Source: an uncultured Clostridia bacterium (lineage in GTDB: Bacteria > Bacillota > Clostridia > Oscillospirales > CAG-272). Taken from it: a stretch of 64,000 bases of DNA. Under the pieces are notes generated by a model that was given only the letters and a program-made list of their open reading frames with translations, was not told the DNA's origin and made no database searches. The translations under genes were made by a program, and so were the position numbers. The stretch covers positions 1-64,000 of the forward strand of contig CANPZU010000006.1 of the NCBI GenBank assembly GCA_947588825.1, in the 5' to 3' direction. How positions within the stretch are numbered: position 1 is the first letter of the stretch; each line of letters starts with the position of its first letter. Positions 43,981 to 53,183 of the stretch are shown piece after piece.

Positions 43981-44718
43981 CTATTGATTCCTTTGCTCAT
44001 GTTTTATCAAAGCATACGATGTATCGACCGTCTTAAAACCAAACATCTCATGTATTTTCAAAATCGGCAGATTGTTGGAAGATACTCCAGTGATCATTTT
44101 TTTATAGCCGAGCTTTTGGGAAGCCTCAATTGCTAAATATAGCGGTGCAAAGCCAAAACCTTTGTTAGCGAATTCCGGTAAGACGCCTCCTAAAAATGCT
44201 TCTACAATGTCCTCCCCGTGATTCACCAGAATATCAAAGCCGACGGTCATTCCTTTGTATTTTGCAAGCATCATTTTGGCACCGGATTGAATCACGTCCA
44301 TGGACCAAAGCGAATACCTTCTTCCAGCCATTTGGGGCCCAAAATAAGGATCAACCGAAACTTTATCGGTGGTGAACATTGTTCCTGTTTCCACTATCGA
44401 CAATACTTCTTCAACTTGTTTCTCATCTGCAAATGTATATGATATATGAGGTATAAATCTATCGAATATTTTGGGGACAGTTAATACCGACAATTCTGCC
44501 CTCAATTGAATATTCATTTCTACAAAGGCAAAGCCATCCCTTTGAGCCCCTGTTAACGCATCTGTATTTCCGCTTTCTATATGAAGAACTTTATATTCCG
44601 CTGGATGGCATAAGATGGATTCTCTTATGGAATCCCAAGATTCATTTCTATCAACATAGAATTCGCATCCAACTACATTAAGGTTTCTTTGTTCCCACGG
44701 GGCTTCTTTGATCTTCAT
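43981..44718 (-). CDS. GNAT-family acyltransferase
   Basis: A 245-residue protein whose C-terminal half is a GNAT fold: MLAKYKGMTVGFDILVNHG, EAFLGGVLPEFANKGFGFAP, YLAIEASQKLGYKKMITG and VSSNNLPILKIHEMFGFKTV. The N-terminal half resembles WecD/FdtC-like sugar N-acyltransferases. The neighbouring aminotransferase and PglC-like transferase suggest that it acylates the amino group of a 4-amino sugar; the acyl cluster downstream may make its donor. The start region overlaps the PGT gene by 41 bases. Confidence 0.8.
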   Translation of the reverse strand: MKIKEAPWEQRNLNVVGCEFYVDRNESWDSIRESILCHPAEYKVLHIESGNTDALTGAQRDGFAFVEMNIQLRAELSVLTVPKIFDRFIPHISYTFADEKQVEEVLSIVETGTMFTTDKVSVDPYFGPQMAGRRYSLWSMDVIQSGAKMMLAKYKGMTVGFDILVNHGEDIVEAFLGGVLPEFANKGFGFAPLYLAIEASQKLGYKKMITGVSSNNLPILKIHEMFGFKTVDTSYALIKHEQRNQ

Positions 44719-45367
44719 CGTTATTCACCTGGCTCTTTTCAATAATTTTCTTTCCATCTTCATCACGATATACACCCGTTCCTAATAATACCGTTTTTAT
44801 CGTCATTACAATGATTTTGACATCCAGCATAAAGGATACGTTTTCTGCGTAATAAACATCCTCTTGATATCTGTCATGTATTTCAATTAGATTCCTATGA
44901 TAAGCCTGACTATAGCCAGTTATTCCCGGCAAAACGGTCAGTTTCTTTTTTTCATAATCTGTCATTGCAGATATTGCAGCAGGCAAATCCGGTCTTGGCC
45001 CCACAAAACTCATATTTCCTATTAAAACATTGATAATCTGCATTAACTCGTCTATACTCGTTTTCCTGAGCCAACGCCCTGTCCTTGTTACTCTTGGATC
45101 ATCCTCGGCATTATATGTCGTTCCGTCCTCATTCCTGAGATCGGGGGCATTTACTTTCATTGACCTGAATTTATACATCGTGAATACTTTTCCGTTTTTT
45201 CCAAGTCGCGGAGCGTTATAAAATACAGGACCTTTATCTTCTAATACGATGATTGGAGCAACAATAATAAATACCACAAGTAAAATAGGAAGAGCCAAAA
45301 TTGAAAAGAAAATATCCAATAGTCGTTTTATATACTTTCTGTATATTCCTATACTTCTTTTCTTCAT
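44678..45367 (-). CDS. PglC-like phosphoglycosyl transferase
   Basis: A 229-residue monotopic sugar-phosphate transferase that starts repeat-unit assembly on undecaprenyl phosphate. One N-terminal hydrophobic hairpin (LLDIFFSILALPILLVVFII), then FRSMKVNAPD, EDDPRVTRTGRWLRKTSIDE with the catalytic Asp/Glu pair, and FVGPRPDLPAAI. The short form is the PglC/WcaJ-C type, which often takes a 4-amino-6-deoxy sugar. It fits the aminotransferase directly upstream. Confidence 0.92.
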   Translation of the reverse strand: MKKRSIGIYRKYIKRLLDIFFSILALPILLVVFIIVAPIIVLEDKGPVFYNAPRLGKNGKVFTMYKFRSMKVNAPDLRNEDGTTYNAEDDPRVTRTGRWLRKTSIDELMQIINVLIGNMSFVGPRPDLPAAISAMTDYEKKKLTVLPGITGYSQAYHRNLIEIHDRYQEDVYYAENVSFMLDVKIIVMTIKTVLLGTGVYRDEDGKKIIEKSQVNNDEDQRSPVGTKKP

Positions 45368-46584
45368 ATGTATTCCTTTAGAATTTCTGTGTACTGTTTA
45401 ATCACATACTCCACATCCTCATCGGAAAGACAAGTATGCAGCGGTAGAGTAATCTCGTTCGCATACTGTCCATACGCGGTTGTATAGTCCTTAATGTCAA
45501 AGCCGATCTTTTTGTACGCCGTGTGCATGGGCAGTGGTTTATAGTGAACATTTGTCGCAACGCCTTGTTCCGCCATCTTGATGATGATTTCATTCCGCTG
45601 TTCTGGCGTGATACCCGGCACTCGTGTGATGTAAAGATGCCCCGACGATTCGTATTTATCAGTATAGTGATTGAGCGTTTGAATCCCCAGCGGGCGGAAT
45701 GCTTCGTCGTAACGGCGGATGATCTCTTTACGGCGCTCAAGCATTCCCGGATAGCGTTCGAGTTGTTTCAGGCCGATTGCACCCATGATGTCGGTCATAT
45801 TGCATTTATAGTAGGTGCCGACAATGTCGTACTCCCACGCACCGAGCTTTGTTTTCGCGAGCGCGTCTTTGGACTGCCCGTGAAGGCTGAGAAGTTGAAG
45901 CTGGTGGTATATTTCCTCATCGTCGATACCGTCGATTGTTCGCCAAGTCAGCGCACCGCCCTCGCCGGTAGTAAGATTTTTCACCGCGTGGAAGCTGAAG
46001 CTGGAAAAGTCGGCGATACTGCCCACCATCCTGCCATGCCACTTCGCACCGAAGGCGTGGGCGGTGTCCGCACAGACGGCGATTCTACCTATTGCGGCTT
46101 GAATATCGTTAGACGGCTTGAACAGGTGCTTCTTGTTGTTTACTATCTCAAATATCCTGTCATAGTCGCACGGTACGCCGCCGAGGTCGACGGGAATGAT
46201 CGCCTTTGTCCTCTCGGTAATCGCCCTTTCAACGGCGTCATAGTCCATCTCCAAGCCGTCGGGCTGTGTGTCGATCAAAATCAGCTTCGCTCCGACATGG
46301 CAGACCACCGACGCGGTGGCGGTGTAGGTATATGCCGAAGTGATGACCTCATCGCCCTCGCCGATTCCCAATATTCTAAGAGCCATCTCTGCGCAGGCGG
46401 TCTGGGAATTGAGGCAACACGCCTTGCTCACGCCTATGTAATCGGCTATTCTTCTCTCAAGTTCCTTGACTCTCGGTCCCGTCGTGATCCAGCCAGATCG
46501 AAGTGCTTCGGCAACCTCTTCTATTTCAAGCTCGCCCACGTCCGGCGGACTGAACGGAATGATTCGTTGTTGTGTTTCTATCAT
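45364..46584 (-). CDS. DegT/DnrJ/EryC1-family sugar aminotransferase
   Basis: A 406-residue PLP enzyme that converts a nucleotide 4-keto sugar to a 4-amino sugar. SGWITTGPRVKELERRIADY, SAYTYTATASVV, CADTAHAFGAKWHGR and the PLP lysine in SFHAVKNLTTGEGG are typical. The 4,6-dehydratase it would need is not in the window. GGAAG precedes the ATG and its end overlaps the PGT gene. Confidence 0.92.
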   Translation of the reverse strand: MIETQQRIIPFSPPDVGELEIEEVAEALRSGWITTGPRVKELERRIADYIGVSKACCLNSQTACAEMALRILGIGEGDEVITSAYTYTATASVVCHVGAKLILIDTQPDGLEMDYDAVERAITERTKAIIPVDLGGVPCDYDRIFEIVNNKKHLFKPSNDIQAAIGRIAVCADTAHAFGAKWHGRMVGSIADFSSFSFHAVKNLTTGEGGALTWRTIDGIDDEEIYHQLQLLSLHGQSKDALAKTKLGAWEYDIVGTYYKCNMTDIMGAIGLKQLERYPGMLERRKEIIRRYDEAFRPLGIQTLNHYTDKYESSGHLYITRVPGITPEQRNEIIIKMAEQGVATNVHYKPLPMHTAYKKIGFDIKDYTTAYGQYANEITLPLHTCLSDEDVEYVIKQYTEILKEYI

Positions 46585-46626
46585 GAAAGCATACTTCCTG
46601 TTTACTATTCTTTATTTCCCATATTT

Positions 46627-46887
46627 TCAGAAGAAGCTCGGCTCCGCGCCGTTCTTTTCTGCATATTCCTTCGCCCATTCGGAGTTTAAGTCTGCGATAG
46701 GTACTCGCCATGGGGTCAATTCAAGCACAAGCTTTCCGTCCTGAACAGAGATAGAGGATACGGTGTGATTTGTATATAGTCCTGCCTTTTCAAGATCTTC
46801 CTTGCACTTGAAAATCTTCTTTTCTCCGTCTGTCACACAGACAAACTCGCCGCAAAGCAACGGCAGTATTTCTTCGATTCTCGTCAT
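46627..46887 (-). CDS. Uncharacterised small protein
   Basis: An 86-residue protein I do not recognise: EILPLLCGEFVCVTDGEKKI, YTNHTVSSISVQDGKLVLEL, then a charged C-terminal helix. GGAGGGG precedes the ATG. It is the first gene of the polysaccharide operon proper. Confidence 0.65.
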   Translation of the reverse strand: MTRIEEILPLLCGEFVCVTDGEKKIFKCKEDLEKAGLYTNHTVSSISVQDGKLVLELTPWRVPIADLNSEWAKEYAEKNGAEPSFF

Positions 46888-46960
46888 ATTTCCCCCTCCT
46901 TTTTATTTTGCTTTTAAAACGGTTATATAGAAGGCTCGTATTGCGTAGGACACACCCGAA

Positions 46961-47086
46961 TCAATGCACGCCAAAAAGACCGCCATAAATCGGAATTTTA
47001 TGCCGATCAATTTGTTCAATTGTTGAGATAATCTTTTTTTCAATCCGTACATCCGGGGTTTTGGGGTATCGTTTCTTTTCTTCCAT
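46961..47086 (-). CDS. Possible 41-residue protein
   Basis: Reads MEEKKRYPKTPDVRIEKKII and 21 further residues, ending IYGGLFGVH. GGGAGAG lies upstream at slightly long spacing. It may be a remnant or a leader peptide. It is the only coding hint in the gap 46888-47193, which otherwise holds a 9-base G tract and a small hairpin (CCTACT...AGTAGG) on the minus strand. Confidence 0.35.
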   Translation of the reverse strand: MEEKKRYPKTPDVRIEKKIISTIEQIDRHKIPIYGGLFGVH

Positions 47087-47143
47087 CAGAATCTTTCTCT
47101 CCCTAAAATCATCCTACTCTTTGTCAGAGAGAAGTAGGTTTTA

Positions 47144-47152
47144 CCCCCCCCC
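47144..47152. repeat. Poly-C/G tract (9) upstream of the polysaccharide operon
   Basis: Nine C on the plus strand. On the minus strand the context TTTTGC-G9-TA is nearly the same as in the MBOAT gene. It lies 41 bases past the stop of the second helicase and before the operon. Confidence 0.9.
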
Positions 47153-47193
47153 GCAAAAAAATTAGAAATTTTTTGTCGGTCTGTTTTATCGAT

Positions 47194-50100
47194 TTATACC
47201 GCTACGGACCGTATTCCGGCGGAACTGTCGTCTTTTTTGATCAAGACGGGGGATTCGTTCCAATCCATGCCGATAGCGTTCAGTCTGTTGATTTGATTCC
47301 CGTTTGCGCCGGAAGTTTTTAACTTGCTTTTTTCTTCCCGCTGTTTTTTTATCCATGCGCCGAGAGCAAAATCACCGAGACGGTAATCTTCCGGAACGTC
47401 AAGATCTCCGTGGTCTGCAAAATAGGCCTTTGCCGCGGCAAATCCTTCCTCCCATTTCCGTTCCATCGGGAACAGCCAGTCCATGCCGATCTTGTCCAGC
47501 TTTTGTTTGTATTCGTCCGAAAGCTCGCCTTTACGGTGTTTTTCACGCTGCGCATACACCCACGAACCGAGCCGAAAACCGTTTTTTGCCTTGTATATGC
47601 CCGAAACATGCAGATTTCCGTTCATACGGTAATAGTCGGCGGCTAACTGATATGCTGTATTCCAGTCATTGTCGTATTTGCTCCATACCATCCCGATTTT
47701 CTCAAGGCGCTCCGTCTGTTCGACGGTGAGATTATGGTGCTTTGTCGGATGATTATGATTGTTGCGCTGATTTAAGATCCAACTTCCAAGCGTATATCCG
47801 TCCGCGCATATGTATTTGTACGGGACAAGCAGATCGCCGTTCAGCTTCCGATATTCTTCGGCGTGTGCGAATCCGACCTCCCATGTGTCGGCAATCTCAA
47901 ACACCATACCGATGAGATCCAGTTTTTTGATTTGCTCATCGGTCAGTTTCCCTTCCCGATAATACCTGCGCTGAACAGTCATCCATAAGGCGAGGGTTTT
48001 TCCGTCATTTCCGTCGGAGAGAACCGTATCTTTCGGAACGTCAATATTTCCATGCTCGTCAAAATACGTTTTCAGCGCCGCATAGCGCCGATCCCAAATG
48101 GCTTCGTTTTTTGTTTTCCACTCGATCCCGATGGCTTCTAAACGCCGAATTTGTTCTTCCGTCAGCTTCTGCTTGCGATTTCCGTAATACATCTGCCGTT
48201 GGTCGCTCAACCATTTACTGAGATCTATGCCTTCCGTGTTAAACCTTGCCGGCACCCGCAAATGCCCATGCTCTTTGAAATACGCTTCCGCAAGAGAAAA
48301 GCGGTATTCCCACGGATCGACCCGTTCCCATTGCATGCCGATCGCATTCAATCGGTCATAACACTCGCGCGGCAGTTTGCCGACGTTCTGTTTTTCCCAC
48401 TGATGATAAACCCATTTCCCCAACGCATAGCCGGATTCCGTTTTATACAGCCCGGATATATTCAAATCGCCGTGCTTTTCATAATACGATTTTGCGGCGG
48501 CATATCCGGTTTCCCACTGCAATTCATTTTTGTTGCCCCAAACCATACCGAGTTCGTCCAACGCGGCGATCTGGTTCTCCGTTAAAGTGCAGCATCCTCG
48601 TTTACGTCTGGATCGCTGATTGTTCATCCATGCACCGAGGCGCACACCGTTGGGGGCGACGTATGCCGCAGGCACATTCAAGTTTCCGTGTTCCCGGTGG
48701 TACTCCATGGCGGTGGAGAAGTTGCGTTCCCAGAGATAATCGGGCACAGTCCAGACCATGCCGATGGCGTCTAATTTTGCAATCCGCTCCTTCGTGAGAT
48801 AGGCGTTTCGAATCCCGCTTTTGCGGTCAGTCCGCAGATTCGCGATCCACATGCCCAAGCCGGGCATCGTTGCGGGCACAAGCAGATCTCCGTTTTTTTC
48901 GTAATACTTTTTTGCCTCGGCGTAGTTTTTCTCCCACGCCACGTCGCGCACACTTTCCCATCTCATACCGAGCGCGTCCAGCTTTGCGATCCTGTCTTTA
49001 CCCAAGATCCCGTTGCTCGTCCCGTTCCGAATTTTGCGCTGTGTGCTAAGCCAGATCCCCAGCGAGTAGCCGTCCTCCGTTTTATAGTGTTGCGGAACCT
49101 CCAGATTGCCGTGCCGGTCGTAATATTCTTTCGCATAGGCATACATGGTATCCCATGAAGCAGTCAGTGTGTCGTTGAGTTTCTCGAACAGCTCGCGGCA
49201 GTCGCGGAGCTCGTCGATAACCTGAAATTGCTCGTTTACCACAAAGGACGACTCGCCCCAAGAGCGGTAGTAGGTCATAGCGATCTGCATTTCTTCCTGT
49301 ACGGAATCAATGCTGTACAGGTTTTCGATGTTCATCACAATGTCGAAGATGACCGGCTCTTTCGACTTACTTGCCGACAGCGCGCGACCGATCTGCTGTT
49401 TGTATATGATCGGCGAAATCGTCGGACGAAGCAAGATGACCCCGCTGACGTTCTCAACGTGAATTCCCTCGTTGAGCGCGTCGATGCAATAAAGCAGGCG
49501 GAGATGGGAGCTGTCGCTGTCGGATTTGAAATCGGCGAAAGCCTTCGACGCACCGGGGTCGTCGGCGTAAACAGAATAGACGTGCGGATGTTTGTCCACC
49601 CGTGCGAACCATTCGCCGGTTTTCTCCATCATCTCGTTCATATGTTCCTTGTTGGCACAGAAGACGATGTATTTGCCCGTGCGGTCGGTCATGTGCTTGT
49701 CGAAGATCACGTCCAGCCCGTCCGCTTTTTCAAGAGCACGACGCAGGGCTTCGAGGTATTTCTCGGCGGCGTCGCGGATAGCGCGGTTTTTGGCGGTTCT
49801 GACCCGGCGCTCATATTTTTCGAGGTCTTTCTGATAAGCGAAAACCGACAGTACATACTTCGGTGGGTTCAAAATTCCGCGAACAATTGCCTCGCCGAGC
49901 GTCATCTCGCTTGCGACGTTGCCGTCGAACAGTTCCTCCGACATATCCCGCTGATTGTCCAGATACCGGATCGCCGTCGCCGTAAGACCAAGGATCGGTA
50001 CGTCGGGGAACAGCTTCAAAAATCGCTGTACGCCCAACTGCCATTGGGAAGCGCCTGCTCTGTGATATTCGTCGCACACACAGAGTGCGGGCCAGATTTC

Positions 50101-50388
50101 CGCGATTTCGTCCTCGCTCATGTTCATGAGTTTGGCGTAAGTGTAGAATCTGATGTTTCGCGGTTCGTCCCCACCCGCCGCTTTGAGATTTTCAATCTGA
50201 GTCTTAAAGATATACTCCGAGGGCGACAGCCATAAAACCGTCTTATCCAGATTATCCTCACACAGCTTAAAGCCGATGAAGGACTTACCCGTTCCGGTGG
50301 GGTGGACAATCGCCGCCTTTCCGGTTTCACGAAGCATGGAAACGGCGGAGTCATACGCTATTCGGTTGTGTTCGTACAGCTCGATCAT
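47194..50388 (-). CDS. DEAD/DEAH-type helicase with nine helicase-associated repeats
   Basis: A 1064-residue superfamily 2 helicase. Motif I is HPTGTGKSFIGF, motif II CDEYHRAG, motif III LTATAIRYLD and motif VI YKQQIGRALS, within about the first 420 residues. The rest consists of nine tandem helicase-associated (HA, PF03457) units of about 65-70 residues, each with a pattern like WExxYAxAKxYYEKHGDL-x-VP and ending in a GMxW. The ATG at 50388 has GGAG upstream, 20 bases after the paralogue's stop. HA repeats are thought to bind nucleic acid. Tandem multi-HA helicases have no settled role; a defence function is possible. Confidence 0.9.
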   Translation of the reverse strand: MIELYEHNRIAYDSAVSMLRETGKAAIVHPTGTGKSFIGFKLCEDNLDKTVLWLSPSEYIFKTQIENLKAAGGDEPRNIRFYTYAKLMNMSEDEIAEIWPALCVCDEYHRAGASQWQLGVQRFLKLFPDVPILGLTATAIRYLDNQRDMSEELFDGNVASEMTLGEAIVRGILNPPKYVLSVFAYQKDLEKYERRVRTAKNRAIRDAAEKYLEALRRALEKADGLDVIFDKHMTDRTGKYIVFCANKEHMNEMMEKTGEWFARVDKHPHVYSVYADDPGASKAFADFKSDSDSSHLRLLYCIDALNEGIHVENVSGVILLRPTISPIIYKQQIGRALSASKSKEPVIFDIVMNIENLYSIDSVQEEMQIAMTYYRSWGESSFVVNEQFQVIDELRDCRELFEKLNDTLTASWDTMYAYAKEYYDRHGNLEVPQHYKTEDGYSLGIWLSTQRKIRNGTSNGILGKDRIAKLDALGMRWESVRDVAWEKNYAEAKKYYEKNGDLLVPATMPGLGMWIANLRTDRKSGIRNAYLTKERIAKLDAIGMVWTVPDYLWERNFSTAMEYHREHGNLNVPAAYVAPNGVRLGAWMNNQRSRRKRGCCTLTENQIAALDELGMVWGNKNELQWETGYAAAKSYYEKHGDLNISGLYKTESGYALGKWVYHQWEKQNVGKLPRECYDRLNAIGMQWERVDPWEYRFSLAEAYFKEHGHLRVPARFNTEGIDLSKWLSDQRQMYYGNRKQKLTEEQIRRLEAIGIEWKTKNEAIWDRRYAALKTYFDEHGNIDVPKDTVLSDGNDGKTLALWMTVQRRYYREGKLTDEQIKKLDLIGMVFEIADTWEVGFAHAEEYRKLNGDLLVPYKYICADGYTLGSWILNQRNNHNHPTKHHNLTVEQTERLEKIGMVWSKYDNDWNTAYQLAADYYRMNGNLHVSGIYKAKNGFRLGSWVYAQREKHRKGELSDEYKQKLDKIGMDWLFPMERKWEEGFAAAKAYFADHGDLDVPEDYRLGDFALGAWIKKQREEKSKLKTSGANGNQINRLNAIGMDWNESPVLIKKDDSSAGIRSVAV

Positions 50389-50407
50389 CTCGCCGTCTCC
50401 TTTCTTT

Positions 50408-52927
50408 TTATATGGCAATGACGCCGATTTCCGACAAAAGTTTCTTCCTTTCGGCGCTCATCTTGCCATGCTTTGCGACTTGTTTTTGGTTGGACAGCCA
50501 AACGTACAGGTTTTCTCCCTGCGAATCGGTATACCTGACAGGCAACCGGCAGTCGCCGTGTTCATCGAAATATTCCTTTAACTCCGCATATTTTCTGTTC
50601 CATCTGTTTTCACTGTTCAAATTCTGCGTGAACCCGATGGAACGGAGTTTTTCGATTTGTTCCTCCGTGAGGGTTTTCCCCTCGCGGTTGCCGATCAGAA
50701 TCTGTCGCTGTTCGTTCAGCCATTTATTCAGCCAAACGCCGTCGGCGACGTAATCGGGCGGGACGTCAAGGTTTCCGTGCTCCCGGAAATATGTCCGTGC
50801 CATTTCAAAGCAGTCGTACCAGTCGTTTTTGCGGGATTTGTTCCACACCATTCCGATGGCGTTGAGCCTTTTGATCTCCGCCTCGCCTAGCTTGCCTTTG
50901 ACATATTTCTCTCTGCATTTGCTCAAGAATACGCCGAGCTTGTAGCCATCCTCCGTGACATAGAAGAGCGGAGCGTCCGCCGCGCCGTGTGCGGCGGAGT
51001 ACACCTTTGCGTAGGAGTAGCCTTTCTCGAAAGCGAGGTTTTTCTTGGATTCCCAACGCATACCGAGTTCGTCCATCTGTGCAATCTGCTCGTCGTCCAG
51101 CTTGCCGCGAATATTCGGATCGTGCCGATATTTCTTCCGTAGATCATTCAGCCAATTGCCCAGCTTCACGCCGTCTTGAATACACCCTTTCGGTACTTCA
51201 AGGTCGCCGTGTTCACTAAAGTACGCTTTTGCCGCGTCGTAGTTGCGCTGCCACAGATAATCGTTCGTGTCCCAGATCATGCCGAGATCGACGAGCATCT
51301 GCTCGCGTTCCGGGGTGAAGTAATTGCTCTTAATTCCATAACGGCGATAGTTGCGGACAGAAATGATCCACTTGCCGAGCGTCAATCCGTCTTTCGTCAC
51401 ATAATCGCCGGGGACGTTCAGGTCGCCGTGTTCGGCATGATATGCCTTGCAAGCGGCGTAGTGGCGTTCCCATGACACGTCGTTGACGCTCTCCCACCGC
51501 ATTCCCAGCGCGTCCAGCTTCGCAATTCTGTCCTCGCCGAGGACACCGATTGCTTTTCCTGCGCGGACCATCCTCTGTGTCCGTAGCCACGCGCCGAGCG
51601 TATAGCCCTCCGGCGTTTTGTAATCAACGGGTACATAGAGGTTGCCGTACTCTTTGTGATATGCCTTTGCACAAGCGTACATGGTGTCCCACGAGTTGGT
51701 CAGCGTTTCCTCCAGTTGATTAAACAGCGTCCGGCAGTCGCGCACCTCGTCGATCACCTTGAACCGGTCGGCTACGATTTGCTCCCCGTCGCCGAAGTAG
51801 TTGTAGTAGGTGATGGCGGCACGCATTTCCTCTTCGATGGAGCCGATGCTGTAGAGGTTTTCAAAATTGTTCACGATGTCGAAAATGACCGGCGTATTGG
51901 ATTTCCCGGACGAAAGCGCGCGACCGATCTGCTGCTTGTAGACGATGGGCGAAACCGTGGGACGGAACAAAATCACGCCGTCCACGTCGTCCACGTGAAT
52001 GCCTTCATTCAGCGCGTCGATGCAGAAGAGGAGTTTCAAATGCGACGTGTCGGTGTCGGCTTTGAACTCGTCAAACGACTTCAAAGTCTCCCGGTCAAGG
52101 GAGTAGAGCGAATACACGTGCGGGGCTTTGTCCACCTTGCCGAACCACTCGGAAACATGGCTCATACACTCGCGCATCGCGTCGATATTAGACGTAAACA
52201 CAAGATATTTGCCCGTGCGTTTCTCCATGTGCTTGTCAAAGATAACGTCGAGTCCGTCGGCCTTTTCAAGAGCGCGACGCAGGGCCTCGTAATACTTTTC
52301 AGCCGCATCGCGGACAGCCTTGTTGCGGTGCGAATCGATTTTCTTCTTCAGTCTGTCAAGCTCATTCTGGTAGACAAAGGCCGCCATGACATACTTCGGC
52401 GCGGGAAGAATCCCCCGCACAATGGCCTCGCCGAGGGTCATCTCACTTGCGACGTTGCCGTCGAACAGCTCCTCCGCCATATCCCGCTGACCGTCGAGAT
52501 AGCGGATCGCCGTCGCGGACAGTCCGAGGACGGGGACATTCGGGAACAGTCTCAAGAATTCAAGAATATTCTTTTGCCAAATTCGCGCGCCTACGCGATG
52601 GAATTCATCGGCTACCAGCCCGTCAAATTGCATCGACGCAATTTCATCGTCGGTATACAAAGAGAATTTTTTGTAGGTGGCAAAGGTAATATTATCAAGT
52701 TGCCCTCCGCCGGCCGCCTTGTAGTTTTCGATTTGCGTCTTGAAGATATATTCGCTCGGCGACAGCCAAAGGATTTTCTTGTCCGGGTTGTCCTCGCAGT
52801 ATTTGAATCCGATGAACGACTTCCCGGTGCCGGTGGGATGGACAATTGCCGCTTTCCCGGTTTCCGCAAGCATAGAAAGAGCCGACTCGTAGGCGACTCT
52901 GTTGTGTTCGTACAGCATGATTGACAT
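50408..52927 (-). CDS. DEAD/DEAH-type helicase with six helicase-associated repeats
   Basis: An 839-residue paralogue of the next gene with the same helicase core (HPTGTGKSFIGFKYCEDN, ADEFHRVG, LSATAIRYLD, YKQQIGRALSSG) followed by six HA repeats such as SWERHYAACKAYHAEHGDLN. The two genes are co-directional with a 19-base gap and clearly arose by duplication. GGGAG lies 13 bases before the ATG. The gene starts about 157 bases beyond an inverted repeat that bounds a recombinase gene and promoter. Confidence 0.9.
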   Translation of the reverse strand: MSIMLYEHNRVAYESALSMLAETGKAAIVHPTGTGKSFIGFKYCEDNPDKKILWLSPSEYIFKTQIENYKAAGGGQLDNITFATYKKFSLYTDDEIASMQFDGLVADEFHRVGARIWQKNILEFLRLFPNVPVLGLSATAIRYLDGQRDMAEELFDGNVASEMTLGEAIVRGILPAPKYVMAAFVYQNELDRLKKKIDSHRNKAVRDAAEKYYEALRRALEKADGLDVIFDKHMEKRTGKYLVFTSNIDAMRECMSHVSEWFGKVDKAPHVYSLYSLDRETLKSFDEFKADTDTSHLKLLFCIDALNEGIHVDDVDGVILFRPTVSPIVYKQQIGRALSSGKSNTPVIFDIVNNFENLYSIGSIEEEMRAAITYYNYFGDGEQIVADRFKVIDEVRDCRTLFNQLEETLTNSWDTMYACAKAYHKEYGNLYVPVDYKTPEGYTLGAWLRTQRMVRAGKAIGVLGEDRIAKLDALGMRWESVNDVSWERHYAACKAYHAEHGDLNVPGDYVTKDGLTLGKWIISVRNYRRYGIKSNYFTPEREQMLVDLGMIWDTNDYLWQRNYDAAKAYFSEHGDLEVPKGCIQDGVKLGNWLNDLRKKYRHDPNIRGKLDDEQIAQMDELGMRWESKKNLAFEKGYSYAKVYSAAHGAADAPLFYVTEDGYKLGVFLSKCREKYVKGKLGEAEIKRLNAIGMVWNKSRKNDWYDCFEMARTYFREHGNLDVPPDYVADGVWLNKWLNEQRQILIGNREGKTLTEEQIEKLRSIGFTQNLNSENRWNRKYAELKEYFDEHGDCRLPVRYTDSQGENLYVWLSNQKQVAKHGKMSAERKKLLSEIGVIAI

Positions 52928-53083
52928 CCTGCGCGTCGGCTCCCTTCAGTTTTTTAATTTTTTATACGACAAGAAATCCAGCGTTGCTTCCGGATTGGCG
53001 AAGACAATATATTCAATGATTTCGGAAATACTACAAGGTATCCGAAACGCGACATTGCCACGAGAAGCGGCAGAATCAAAAAA

Positions 53084-53113
53084 TCTTGCGTAGAACAACT
53101 TATTCTTAACCAC
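53084..53113 (+). repeat. Inverted repeat, left arm (30 bp)
   Basis: A 30-base sequence beginning TCTTGCGTAGAACAAC and ending TTCTTAACCAC, the perfect reverse complement of 54677-54706. The two arms enclose the tyrosine recombinase gene and a consensus promoter. Confidence 0.95.
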
Positions 53114-53157
53114 AAAGGCGGAAAAGTCCCGAATCTACGGGATTTCTCCGCCTTTTT
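53114..53157. terminator. Hairpin between int and left inverted repeat
   Basis: AAAGGCGGA (53114-53122) with TCCGCCTTT (53147-53155) forms the outer stem, with a second paired part CCCG/CGGG inside. On the plus strand it is followed by TT, giving a T-rich end; it can also stop minus-strand transcripts leaving the int gene. Confidence 0.65.
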
Positions 53158-53180
53158 GACCATAATTTTGACCACTATAA
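53153..53180 (+). repeat. TTTGACCA repeat pair, left
   Basis: Two copies of TTTTGACCA (first at 53154, second at 53166) just past the int stop. Two further copies in the same orientation lie upstream of int at 54478-54506. They resemble arm-type binding sites of tyrosine integrases. Confidence 0.6.
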
Positions 53181-53183
53181 AAT

